Shown here piece after piece: positions 47,511-55,026 of a stretch of 64,000 nt of DNA (the stretch's first letter is position 1; each line of letters starts with the position of its first letter). Source of the DNA: Brachymonas wangyanguii (GTDB lineage Bacteria; Pseudomonadota; Gammaproteobacteria; Burkholderiales; Burkholderiaceae_C); contig NZ_CP173677.1 of assembly GCF_045055315.1 (NCBI RefSeq), forward strand, positions 1,116,001 through 1,180,000, given 5' to 3'. The notes below the pieces were generated by a model. It did no database searches and had not been told where the DNA came from. It worked only from the letters and a program-made list of their open reading frames with translations. Made by a program: the position numbers and the translations under genes.

Positions 47511-47830
47511 TTCCTGAGCTGGCGGTCGAGCTCCGCCTGCGCGAAAAACGCACTGGCAGTTTTGAGGATCTCATTGGCACGGCGCAGCTCCTTGACTTCG
47601 CGCTCCAGTTCCTTGATGCGTCGCGCATCCGAGGTCGTGGTACCCGCACGCAGGCCAGCGTCGATCTCGGCTCTCTTGACCCAATCGTGCAGGGTTTGCG
47701 GCACACAGCCAATCTTCGGCGCAATCGATTCGATAGCTGCCCACAACGAAGGGTACTCGGCTCGATGCTCCTGCACCATGCGCACAGCGCGCTCGCGCAC
47801 TTCCGGGGAAAACTTGTTGGACTTGTTCAT
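47507..47830 (-). CDS. IS3-family transposase OrfA (HTH_Tnp_1)
   Basis: A 107-aa DNA-binding protein. The HTH region (FSPEVRERAVRMVQEHRAEY to CVPQTLHDWVKRAEID) is followed by the leucine-zipper segment RRIKELEREVKELRRANEIL, used to pair with OrfB, and the conserved end AFFAQAELDR. It binds the terminal repeats. The start lies about 25 bp inside the inverted repeat at 47855. Confidence 0.92.
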   Translation of the reverse strand: MNKSNKFSPEVRERAVRMVQEHRAEYPSLWAAIESIAPKIGCVPQTLHDWVKRAEIDAGLRAGTTTSDARRIKELEREVKELRRANEILKTASAFFAQAELDRQLRK

Positions 47831-47880
47831 GGCTCCATCTTCTCAAGAGTTGGGGCCTCCTCCAAACCCGGGGCGGTTCA

Positions 47881-48860
47881 ATACCCTGATTGGCGGCATG
47901 TGGTCGGTGGCCGTGACCGATTTCGTGCAGATGATCGTACTGATCGTCGGTCTGCTGCTGCTGGCCTATTTCGCCAGCGACATGGCAGGCGGCCTGGAGC
48001 CGGTGCTGGAGTTGGCTTCCAGCAGGGATCTGCTGCGCTTCTGGCCCGAGCCGACCTATGGCGAAATGCTGGCCTTTTTTGCTGCGGCCATCACCATGAT
48101 GCTGGGCTCGATTCCGCAGCAGGACGTGTTCCAGCGCGTGATGTCGGCGCGTGACGTGCGTGCCGCCACCATCGGTCCGGTGATTGGCGGCAGCATGTAC
48201 ATCCTGTTTGCCTTCGTGCCGATTTTCCTGGTGGCGACGGCACTGATCGTCATGCCCGAACAGGCCGAGGCGCTGATTGCCGACGATCCGCAGAAGGTGC
48301 TGCCAACGCTGGTGATGGAGAAGATGCCGTTTGCGATGCAGGTGGTGTTCTTTGGCGCGCTGCTGTCGGCGATCAAGTCCTGTGCCTCGGCCACGCTGCT
48401 GGCGCCCACGACTACCTTCGTTGAAAACATCTTGCGCCATTTCGTGCAGATGGATGACCGCGCTACGCTCAAGGCGATGCGCTGGGCGGTGCTGGGCTTC
48501 TCCGCCATCGTGCTGGCCTACGCGATTGCGATGGAAGGCACCTCGATCTACGAGATGGTGTCCGGTGCCTACCAGGTGCCGCTGGTGGGGGCCTTCATCC
48601 CGCTGACCTTTGGCCTGTACTGGAAGCGGGCCACCAGCCAGGGCGGTATCGCCGCCTGCGTGCTGGGTGTCGGCGTCTGGCTGCTGTTCATGTTCATGCC
48701 GGGCTGGGATGCCGCGTTCCCGCAGCAACTGGCCGGTGTGCTGGCGTCGCTGTTCGGCATGCTGGCGGGCTCGCTGCTGCCGCAGTGGGTGCCGAATATG
48801 CAGGGCCACGTGCCGCACTTTGAAGGTACGCCGCCGCAGGAAGGCCGCCTGATTGCCTGA
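47881..48860 (+). pseudogene. sodium:solute symporter (SSS family), 5' end removed by the IS
   Basis: Immediately after the IS an open frame continues for 326 codons as the C-terminal two thirds of an SSS permease. TLIGGMWSVAVTDFVQMIVL, then the paired helices and SIPQQDVFQRVMSARD, SAIKSCASATLLAPTTTFVE, EMVSGAYQVPLVGAFIPLTFG. Full members have about 480-500 residues, so about the first 150-170 codons and the promoter are missing and are nowhere else in the window. The base composition matches the core chromosome, so it was a host gene before the deletion. The stop is at 48860; fmdB follows. Confidence 0.85.
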
Positions 48861-48969
48861 GTACACTGCTGCGCTGCGGGAGTAGTGCGGCAGTTTTCGC
48901 CCCAGACTTTATAATCGGGAATGGCTTGCCTGCGCCGCAGGCTCCGCTTTTTCCGTATCTGATAGTTCC

Positions 48970-49245
48970 ATGCCGATTTATGCCTATGGCTGCCAAGCGT
49001 GCGGCCACACTTTTGATGTGCTCCAGAAGATCAGCGATGCCCCGCTGACCACCTGTCCCCAGTGTTCCGCCGAGTCCCTGCAGAAACAGGTAACCGCCGC
49101 CGGTTTCCAGCTCAAGGGTTCCGGCTGGTATGTGACTGATTTCCGCGGTGGCAGCAGCGCCAGTGCCGGCTCCAAGCCGGCGGCCGATAGCCCGGCTGCG
49201 GCAACTCCCGGCGCCAGCAGCACCTCATCTTCTTCTACCGACTGA
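48970..49245 (+). CDS. FmdB-family zinc-ribbon protein
   Basis: A 91-aa protein. Residues 1-60 form the FmdB-type zinc ribbon (MPIYAYGCQACGHTFDVLQK with CxxC, then CPQC), ending SGWYVTDF. The rest is a low-complexity Ser/Ala/Pro tail. It is the usual gene directly upstream of aspS in betaproteobacteria. Its function is unproven, though members are annotated as putative regulators. A TATAAT hexamer at 48910-48915 could be the -10 of an fmdB-aspS promoter, but the -35 is poor. Confidence 0.85.
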   Translation: MPIYAYGCQACGHTFDVLQKISDAPLTTCPQCSAESLQKQVTAAGFQLKGSGWYVTDFRGGSSASAGSKPAADSPAAATPGASSTSSSSTD

Positions 49246-49319
49246 ACGCCGGCCGGCGTTCCGTCTCCAACACACAAACCAAGCATGTGCCCGTTGCAAC
49301 GGGCCAGAAAGACTGAAAA

Positions 49320-51128
49320 ATGGCAATGCGTTCGATGTACTGCGGTCAGGTGACCGAGGCCCAGCTGGGCGAAACCGTGACCCTGTGTGGCTGGGTCAAC
49401 CGCCGTCGTGACCATGGTGGCGTGATCTTCATCGACCTGCGTGACCGCGAGGGTTATGTGCAGGTGGTGTGCGATCCGGACCGTCCCGAGATGTTCCAGG
49501 TGGCGGAAGACATCCGCAACGAGTTCTGCGTGCAGATCAAGGGTCTGGTGCGCGCGCGTCCCGAAGGCACGACCAACGACAACATTGCCTCCGGCAAGAT
49601 CGAGGTGCTGTGCCACGAGCTGAACGTGCTGAATGCTTCTGTCACGCCGCCGTTCCAGCTGGACGACGACAACCTGAGCGAGACCACGCGCCTGACGCAT
49701 CGTGTGCTGGACCTGCGCCGCCCCTACATGCAGCGCAACCTGATGCTGCGCTACAAGGTGGCGATGGAAGTGCGCAAGTTCCTGGATGCCAATGGCTTCA
49801 TCGACATCGAGACGCCGATGCTGACCAAGAGCACGCCCGAAGGCGCGCGTGACTACCTGGTGCCGAGCCGTGTGCACGATGGCCATTTCTTTGCGCTGCC
49901 GCAGTCGCCGCAGCTGTTCAAGCAGCTGCTGATGGTGGCCGGTTACGACCGCTACTACCAGATCACCAAGTGCTTCCGTGACGAAGACCTGCGCGCCGAC
50001 CGCCAGCCCGAATTCACGCAGATCGACATCGAGACGTCTTTCCTGGGTGAAGAAGAGATCCGCGCGCTGTTCCAGGACATGATCAAGACGGTGTTCCGCA
50101 ACACCATGGATGTGGATCTGGGCGAATTCCCCGTGATGCAGTTCTCCGAAGCGATGCACCGCTTTGGTTCCGACAAGCCGGACCTGCGCGTCAAGCTGGA
50201 ATTCACCGAGCTGACCGATGTCATGGCCGATGTGGATTTCAAGGTGTTCAGCACGCCTGCTACCATGGGCGGTGGCCGCGTGGTGGCGCTGCGCGTACCG
50301 AACGGCAACCAGTTGACCCGTGGCGAGATCGACGGCTACACCGAGTTCGTCAAGATCTACGGCGCCAAGGGCCTGGCCTGGATCAAGGTCAACGAGAAGG
50401 CCAAGGGCCGCGAAGGCCTGCAGAGCCCGATCGTGAAGAACCTGCACGATGCCGCGCTGCAGGCGATCCTGGAGCGTACCGGTGCCAATGATGGCGACCT
50501 GATCTTTTTTGGTGCCGACAAGGCCAAGGTGGTGAACGACGCCATCGGCGCGCTGCGCCTGAAGATCGGCCACAGTGATTTCGGCAAGAACAACGGCCTG
50601 TTCGACGACCGCTGGGCACCGCTGTGGGTGGTGGACTTCCCGATGTTCGAATACGACGAGGAAGATGACCGCTGGAACGCCATGCACCATCCCTTCACTT
50701 CGCCGAAGGATGGCCATGAAGACTACATGGACAGCGATCCGTCCAAGTGCGTGGCCAAGGCCTACGACATGGTGCTGAACGGCTGGGAGCTGGGTGGCGG
50801 CTCGGTGCGTATCCATCGTGCCGAGGTGCAGAGCAAGGTGTTCAACGCGCTCAAGATCGGTCCGGAAGAAGCCCAGCTCAAGTTCGGCTTCCTGCTGGAT
50901 GCGCTGCAGTACGGCGCACCGCCGCACGGTGGCCTGGCTTTCGGTCTGGACCGCCTGATCACGCTGATGACGCGTGCCGAATCGATCCGTGACGTGATCG
51001 CCTTCCCGAAGACGCAGCGCGCCCAGTGTCTGCTAACGCAGGCACCGAGCTCGGTGGACGAGAAGCAGCTGCGCGAGCTGCACATCCGCCTGCGCAACCC
51101 GGTCTCCACCGAGGCGCGCCAGGGCTGA
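49320..51128 (+). CDS. aspS: aspartate-tRNA ligase
   Basis: A 602-aa class IIb aminoacyl-tRNA synthetase. An N-terminal OB-fold anticodon domain (LCGWVNRRRDHGGVIFIDLRDR) precedes the catalytic domain, with motif 1 around FLDANGFIDIETPMLTKSTPEGARDY, motif 2 with RYYQITKCFRDEDLRADRQPEF, and the bacterial GAD insertion domain in the middle (about 285-420). Motif 3 is GGLAFGLDRL near the end. All key segments are intact. Whether it also charges tRNA-Asn (with GatCAB) is not decided here. It follows fmdB by 74 bp. Confidence 0.97.
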   Translation: MAMRSMYCGQVTEAQLGETVTLCGWVNRRRDHGGVIFIDLRDREGYVQVVCDPDRPEMFQVAEDIRNEFCVQIKGLVRARPEGTTNDNIASGKIEVLCHELNVLNASVTPPFQLDDDNLSETTRLTHRVLDLRRPYMQRNLMLRYKVAMEVRKFLDANGFIDIETPMLTKSTPEGARDYLVPSRVHDGHFFALPQSPQLFKQLLMVAGYDRYYQITKCFRDEDLRADRQPEFTQIDIETSFLGEEEIRALFQDMIKTVFRNTMDVDLGEFPVMQFSEAMHRFGSDKPDLRVKLEFTELTDVMADVDFKVFSTPATMGGGRVVALRVPNGNQLTRGEIDGYTEFVKIYGAKGLAWIKVNEKAKGREGLQSPIVKNLHDAALQAILERTGANDGDLIFFGADKAKVVNDAIGALRLKIGHSDFGKNNGLFDDRWAPLWVVDFPMFEYDEEDDRWNAMHHPFTSPKDGHEDYMDSDPSKCVAKAYDMVLNGWELGGGSVRIHRAEVQSKVFNALKIGPEEAQLKFGFLLDALQYGAPPHGGLAFGLDRLITLMTRAESIRDVIAFPKTQRAQCLLTQAPSSVDEKQLRELHIRLRNPVSTEARQG

Positions 51129-51140
51129 TCCAGCGCCGTC

Positions 51141-51935
51141 ATGACGCCGCCGATTCCGACCGACCTGCCACGCGAGCAAGTGCTGCGCGTGGCCACCTAC
51201 AACATCCACAAGGGTGTGCAGGGCATGGGTCCGATGAGTCGGCTCGAAATCCACAACCTGCAGCAGGCCATCCGTCAGCTCGACGCCGATGTGGTCTGCC
51301 TGCAGGAGGTGCGCAAGCTGAACCGCCAGTGGGAACGCAAGTTCAACGACTGGCCGCGCCAGAGCCAGGCCGACTTCCTGGCCGACACGCATTACCAGGC
51401 CGTGTATGTCACCAATGCCACCACCAAGCACGGCGAGCACGGCAATGCGTTGCTGACGCGCGGCGAGGTGGCACGGCACCAGCACGAGGATATGTCGGAC
51501 CACCGTTTCGAGCAGCGTGGCTTGCTGCACAGCGAGATCACGGTGCGCGGCCGCTGCATCCACGTGATCGTGGTGCATCTGGGGCTGATTGCCGCCAGCC
51601 GCGTGCGCCAGGTGCAGCAGCTGATCGACTTCGTGCTGCGCGAGATTCCCGAAGACGAGCCGCTGGTGATTGCCGGTGACTTCAACGACTGGGGCAAGCG
51701 CCTGACGCGTTTCATGGACCAGGCCGGCCTGTTGTGCGAGCATGGTCTGCCGGCGTACCGTACCTACCCGTCCACGCTGCCGCTGACCCAGCTCGATTTC
51801 ATCTATTACCGTGGCCTGCAGATGCTGCGCCAGTTCGTGCCGCAGAAGGCCACGCTGGAATCGACCACGGGTCTGCGTTCCTGGGCGCGGCTGTCGGATC
51901 ACCTGCCACTGGTGGCCGATTTCGTGCTCGAATAA
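51141..51935 (+). CDS. endonuclease/exonuclease/phosphatase-family protein
   Basis: A 264-aa protein of the EEP superfamily. The metal and phosphate residues are visible in order: ATYNIHKGV (Asn), VVCLQEVRK (Glu), HVIVVHLGLI (His), GDFNDWG (Asp/Asn) and SDHLPLVADF (Asp-His). No signal peptide or membrane anchor is seen, so it is a cytoplasmic phosphodiesterase or nuclease of unknown target. It starts 12 bp after aspS, suggesting co-transcription, and folE begins 104 bp downstream. Confidence 0.88.
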   Translation: MTPPIPTDLPREQVLRVATYNIHKGVQGMGPMSRLEIHNLQQAIRQLDADVVCLQEVRKLNRQWERKFNDWPRQSQADFLADTHYQAVYVTNATTKHGEHGNALLTRGEVARHQHEDMSDHRFEQRGLLHSEITVRGRCIHVIVVHLGLIAASRVRQVQQLIDFVLREIPEDEPLVIAGDFNDWGKRLTRFMDQAGLLCEHGLPAYRTYPSTLPLTQLDFIYYRGLQMLRQFVPQKATLESTTGLRSWARLSDHLPLVADFVLE

Positions 51936-52039
51936 TAAATTTCAGCTGCCATCCGTCAGGGCTTGCCGGAATGCCGGCAGCCGGGGCAGGGTGGTGGTAT
52001 GCTGCACTTTTGCCATTCTGTTGCGATTATCCTGAATCC

Positions 52040-52747
52040 ATGACCACTCCCCAGCCTCCCCAAGACGAAGGGACACCGGTATCGGTGAAGATCCGCGAGC
52101 GCCTGCTGGCGGCTCGCAAGCGTTTCCACGCCAACGACAATATTGCCGACTACCTGCAGCCGGGCGAGCTGGAGCAGCTGCTGGACGAAGTCGAGCAGAA
52201 GATGCAGGGCGTGCTTGACAGCATGGTGATCGATACCGCCAACGACCACAACACCGACAACACGGCGCGGCGCGTGGCCAAGATGTACCTGAAGGAAGTC
52301 TTTGCCGGCCGTTACGTCAAGCCGCCGGTGCTGACCGAATTTCCCAACGCCGAGCACCTGAACGAGCTGATGATCGTCGGCCCGATCACGGTGCGCAGCG
52401 CCTGCTCGCACCACCTGGTGCCGGTGATCGGCAAGCTGTGGATTGGCGTGATGCCGAACGAGCACACCAACGTGATCGGCCTGTCCAAGTATGCGCGCCT
52501 GGCCGAGTGGGTCATGAGCCGCCCGCAGATCCAGGAGGAGGCAGTCATCCAGCTGGCCGACCTGATCCAGAAGAAGACCCATCCTGATGGCCTGGCGCTG
52601 GTGATGCAGGCCAGCCACTACTGCATGGCCTGGCGTGGCGTGAAGGACATGGACAGCAAGATGCTGAACTCGGTAATGCGTGGCGTGTTCCTGAAGGATC
52701 CCAACCTGCGCCGAGAATTCCTGTCGCTGATTCCGTTCAAGGACTGA
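52040..52747 (+). CDS. folE: GTP cyclohydrolase I
   Basis: A 235-aa enzyme making dihydroneopterin triphosphate from GTP, the first step of folate synthesis. The zinc ligands are present as Cys and His in SACSHHLVPVIG and the distal Cys in ASHYCMAWRG. GLSKYARLAEW and ALVMQASHYC are standard. The N-terminal 50 residues are a longer, less conserved extension. The start at 52040 (MTTPQPP) is just downstream of the EEP gene in another frame region. The BLUF gene follows 30 bp later. Confidence 0.93.
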   Translation: MTTPQPPQDEGTPVSVKIRERLLAARKRFHANDNIADYLQPGELEQLLDEVEQKMQGVLDSMVIDTANDHNTDNTARRVAKMYLKEVFAGRYVKPPVLTEFPNAEHLNELMIVGPITVRSACSHHLVPVIGKLWIGVMPNEHTNVIGLSKYARLAEWVMSRPQIQEEAVIQLADLIQKKTHPDGLALVMQASHYCMAWRGVKDMDSKMLNSVMRGVFLKDPNLRREFLSLIPFKD

Positions 52748-52776
52748 TTGTTTTCTGATTTTCCGGGAGAGAGACC

Positions 52777-53199
52777 ATGCTGGTCAGATTGTTGTATGTA
52801 AGCCGTGCCACCCAGTCCACCACCGAGAGCCTGGAGGTGATCCTGCAGCGCGCGCGCCGGCACAATGCCGAGCATGGCATTACCGGCATCCTGTGCTACA
52901 GCAACAATATCTTCATGCAGCTGCTGGAAGGCAGCCGCGAGGAAGTCAACCGCCTGTACACCGAGATCCAGCGCAGCGTGCACCACACCGATGTGCAGCT
53001 GCTGCATTACGATGAAATCACCGAGCGCCAGTACCCGGGCTGGACCATGGGCCTGGTCGATATCGGCGAGCTCAACACCTCTGTCATCCTGAAATATTCC
53101 GAAGGTGCGGATTTCAATCCGTATGCCAACTCCGGCTGGATGTCGCTGGCGATACTGGAGGAGCTGGCCGCCACGGCCCAGGTGGTGGGACGCGGCTGA
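52777..53199 (+). CDS. BLUF-domain blue-light photoreceptor (stand-alone)
   Basis: A 140-aa short BLUF protein of the PixD type. The FAD-binding triad is visible: Tyr7 (LLYVSR), Asn30 (RHNAEHGITG) and Gln48 (FMQLLEG), with the conserved Trp in YPGWTMG. About 40 residues follow the domain (ILKYSEGADFNPYANSGW, then SLAILEELAATAQVV). No effector domain is fused, so it must signal through a partner. It has a good gggagaga ribosome-binding site and is 30 bp from folE, probably in one transcript, and is closed by a terminator at 53231. Confidence 0.93.
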   Translation: MLVRLLYVSRATQSTTESLEVILQRARRHNAEHGITGILCYSNNIFMQLLEGSREEVNRLYTEIQRSVHHTDVQLLHYDEITERQYPGWTMGLVDIGELNTSVILKYSEGADFNPYANSGWMSLAILEELAATAQVVGRG

Positions 53200-53230
53200 G
53201 GCCGGTTCGTCCCGATCCGGGCAGCCATCA

Positions 53231-53265
53231 AAAAAGCGCCGTACCCGTCAGGGTCGGCGCTTTTG
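53231..53265. terminator. bidirectional terminator after the BLUF gene
   Basis: AAAAAGCGCCG / CGGCGCTTTT around ACCCGTCAGGGT, with T runs on both strands. It serves the converging BLUF gene and the membrane-protein operon at 53283. Confidence 0.88.
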
Positions 53266-53282
53266 CTTGGGCGCAGGGACTC

Positions 53283-53996
53283 TCAGCCCGACGACTTGCC
53301 GTTGCGCAGCAGGCTGTCGGTCACCATGCCCCAGAGCGAGGATAGGCGCATGCGGCGGATTTCGCGGTTCACGCTGTTGCGTGCCATGTTGCGCGTGCGG
53401 TTCCAGCGCCAGGGGCGCAGCACGACCACGGCCGCGCCTACCGCAGCAGCAATCGCCAGCACCTGCAGCGGCTTGCGCTTGGCGTAGCGCTCCAGTAGCG
53501 GCGTACCTACGGTGAGGGCGAGCTTGGCCGGATGACGCGCCCACCAGGCCTGCAACAGTTGCTGGCCGGCGGCCAGCGCTGCGCCGGCAATCGGACCCAG
53601 ATCGCGTTCCTGCAGCATGGCCAGTGGATTGCTGGTCGAGTTTGCCTGACGCGCCGCACGACGCTGACGGGAAGCAGGAGCCGGCTCTGCTGCTGCATCG
53701 GGCTGCGGCGACCTGGCTGCCATGGCGGCGACAGGGCGGGGCTGGGCAGGGGGGGCCGCAGGCTCGGGTTCTGCCGGTGGCGCAGGCGGTGCGGATTCCG
53801 GCAGCGTGGCAGCGGTCTTGGGCAGGGAGGCATTCCAGGCCTTTTCCAGCTCCAGCAGGCGCTGCAGGTCGGGATCATCTTCGATCGAGACCGGGCGGTT
53901 CAGGCTGCGGCGCAGCTTGTAGCGTGACAGCGCCAGGCGCAGTTGTGGCGGCAGCGTATCGATGAACTGGAGTTGTTGCGGGGCTTTATCGGTCAC
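53283..53996 (-). CDS. YqjK-like hypothetical membrane-associated protein
   Basis: A 237-aa protein with no family I can name. The N-terminal part (LPPQLRLALSRYKLRRSLNRP, DPDLQRLLELEKAWNASLP) is helical, followed by a Pro/Ala-rich linker (about 73-120). The C-terminal part has one hydrophobic helix (LQVLAIAAAVGAAVVVLRPWRW) with basic residues on both sides. The start is GTG at 53996 with an AGGAG ribosome-binding site, overlapping the end of the YqjE-like gene by 11 bp. Its position, third after DUF883 and YqjE-like genes, parallels YqjK in E. coli. Confidence 0.65.
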   Translation of the reverse strand: MTDKAPQQLQFIDTLPPQLRLALSRYKLRRSLNRPVSIEDDPDLQRLLELEKAWNASLPKTAATLPESAPPAPPAEPEPAAPPAQPRPVAAMAARSPQPDAAAEPAPASRQRRAARQANSTSNPLAMLQERDLGPIAGAALAAGQQLLQAWWARHPAKLALTVGTPLLERYAKRKPLQVLAIAAAVGAAVVVLRPWRWNRTRNMARNSVNREIRRMRLSSLWGMVTDSLLRNGKSSG

Positions 53997-54366
53997 GGCG
54001 TTCTCCTGCGGCTTGCAGCAGTTCCACATCGGCAGTGAACTGGCGCTTGACTTCGGCCACTTCCATCTGGATGACGGGTTTGCGCGTCATGGACCAGCCG
54101 ATCACGGCCAGCAGCAGGAACAGGCAGGGCACGACGGCGAGAATCCAGTGGAAACTGCCTTGCAGCAGCCCCAGCATCAGGGCGGTACCACCCAGGATCA
54201 GGAACAGCAGCATGCCGATGGCCAGTAGAACCCATCCGATCAGGACATGGACCAGATTGGATGCGGCACCACGGGTTTCCTGCTTGAACAGGTCCAGATA
54301 ATTGTGCAGGTGATCGATGATCAGTTCCGGACGCTTGATCATCACCTTGAGCAGAGGGTGAAGCAT
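53986..54366 (-). CDS. YqjE/phage-holin-family (PF07332-like) membrane protein
   Basis: A 126-aa protein with an amphipathic N-terminus (MIKRPELIIDHLHNYLDLFKQE) and two transmembrane helices (VLIGWVLLAIGMLLFLILGG, then WILAVVPCLFLLLAVIGW) followed by a cytoplasmic coiled tail. This is the layout of YqjE and the 'phage holin 3_6' family. Despite that label these are stress-linked inner-membrane proteins rather than lysis holins. The start at 54366 (MLHPLLK) follows a longer frame without support. It overlaps the next gene by 11 bp. Confidence 0.78.
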   Translation of the reverse strand: MLHPLLKVMIKRPELIIDHLHNYLDLFKQETRGAASNLVHVLIGWVLLAIGMLLFLILGGTALMLGLLQGSFHWILAVVPCLFLLLAVIGWSMTRKPVIQMEVAEVKRQFTADVELLQAAGERRDR

Positions 54367-54421
54367 AGGGGCAGCGGGGGTGGGGTTCCGGAAGCGCACC
54401 AGCCTGGTGTGGCTGGCGCAA

Positions 54422-54480
54422 GAAAAAGACCGCAGGTGCAACGTACAGGGCATGAGCCCAGTACCGCAGGCTGCGGTCTG
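54422..54480 (-). terminator. long nested hairpin downstream of the DUF883 gene
   Basis: On the minus strand AGACCGCAG and CTGCGGTCT (54471-54479 and 54427-54435) enclose GTAC-x-GGGC-ATGA-GCCC-x-GTAC and are followed by a T run. It lies in the 192-bp gap between the DUF883 and YqjE-like genes and could partly terminate transcription between them. Confidence 0.55.
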
Positions 54481-54558
54481 GTGGACTGGCCAGATTGCCG
54501 GGAAGTGCTCAGGCCATCAGGAGACGGACTGGCAGGTCACGGCAGTCAGCAAGCCAGA

Positions 54559-54927
54559 TCAGTCGCGACCACGCAGCATCAGCAGGACGGCAGCCGTCAG
54601 GGCACCCACGCCTGCGGCGATGGCGACCGACTTCAGCGGCTGTTCTTCCACATAGTGGCTGGTGACGTCAGCAGCGTGCTGAACCTGGCGCTTGGCGCGG
54701 TCACGCGTTTCGCCGGCCTTTTCCATGCCGACGCGGGCGTACTCGTGGGCACGCTGGTTCAGCTGGTCGATGGCCTCACCTGCGCGCGAACGGGCAGCTG
54801 TCAGGCGCTCGCTCGCGTTCTCCAGCACGTTGCTGGCAGTACGCAGGGTCTTGTCAGCAGCTTCCTGGGTGGTGCTTGCAGCATCGTCGATCAGCTTGTC
54901 GGCAGAGGTTTGCAGGTTGTTTTCCAT
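54559..54927 (-). CDS. DUF883 (ElaB/YqjD-family) ribosome-associated membrane protein
   Basis: A 122-aa protein. A long Ala/Glu/Lys-rich amphipathic N-terminal part (SADKLIDDAASTTQEAADKT, TARSRAGEAIDQL) ends in YVEEQPLKSVAIAAGVGALTAAVLLMLRGRD, the glycine-containing C-terminal membrane helix of the ElaB/YqjD/YgaM family. Those proteins tether stationary-phase ribosomes to the membrane in E. coli. An aaggag ribosome-binding site lies 7 bp upstream. With the YqjE-like and third protein it forms the typical yqjD-yqjE-yqjK cluster. Confidence 0.85.
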   Translation of the reverse strand: MENNLQTSADKLIDDAASTTQEAADKTLRTASNVLENASERLTAARSRAGEAIDQLNQRAHEYARVGMEKAGETRDRAKRQVQHAADVTSHYVEEQPLKSVAIAAGVGALTAAVLLMLRGRD

Positions 54928-54965
54928 CGAAATCTCCTTAAGTGAGGGAAATGGGGTTGTCTGTA

Positions 54966-54995
54966 TGTATATGGTACCTGCATCCGGGAGTTCAA
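54966..54995 (-). promoter_or_regulatory. promoter of the DUF883 gene
   Basis: On the minus strand: -35 TTGAAC (54990-54995), 18-bp spacer, -10 TATACA (54966-54971), about 39 bp before the start codon. Confidence 0.5.
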
Positions 54996-55026
54996 GCGTA
55001 GTCGGGCCGTGACAAGACGTGTAGGA

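Larger units (their letters stand above)
41900..47880. mobile_element. degenerate integrative (conjugative) element at the 3' end of guaA, right end lost
   Basis: The segment starts with the atypical 3' end of guaA (probable left attachment site) and an integrase. It then contains a decayed AlpA-like regulator, trbJ and trbL fragments, an HTH regulator and a truncated DNA methyltransferase. It ends in an IS3-family element whose far flank is a truncated chromosomal symporter gene. No second copy of the guaA end (GATTGAGTGGGAATGA or similar) is seen downstream, so the right attachment site has been deleted. The left boundary is estimated from codon use; the right one is the end of the IS. Confidence 0.75.
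46562..47880 (-). mobile_element. IS3-family insertion sequence, complete (1319 bp)
   Basis: The ends are 26-bp inverted repeats with one mismatch: TGAACCGCCCCGGGTTT-C/G-GAGGAGGC at 46562-46587 and, inverted, 47855-47880. They have the TG...CA termini of the IS3 family. Inside are orfA and orfB on the minus strand, both intact. The bases outside the ends (TAGG on the left, ATAC on the right) do not match, so there is no 3-5-bp target duplication. The left flank is the island methyltransferase and the right flank a sodium:solute symporter. The element therefore marks a deletion or recombination endpoint rather than a simple insertion. Confidence 0.93.

Noticed and set aside
47220..47880. Upstream extension of the symporter frame through the IS
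   Set aside because: The extension is antisense to the IS transposase genes; only the part after 47880 is symporter sequence, so the gene is 5'-truncated rather than 546 aa long.
46562..47880. IS as a simple insertion into the methyltransferase gene
   Set aside because: A simple insertion would leave the rest of the methyltransferase on the other side and a short target duplication; neither is present.
53986..54366. Phage lysis cassette, suggested by the 'holin' family name
   Set aside because: No lysin, spanin or other phage gene is adjacent; the DUF883-YqjE-third gene trio is a chromosomal stress cluster.
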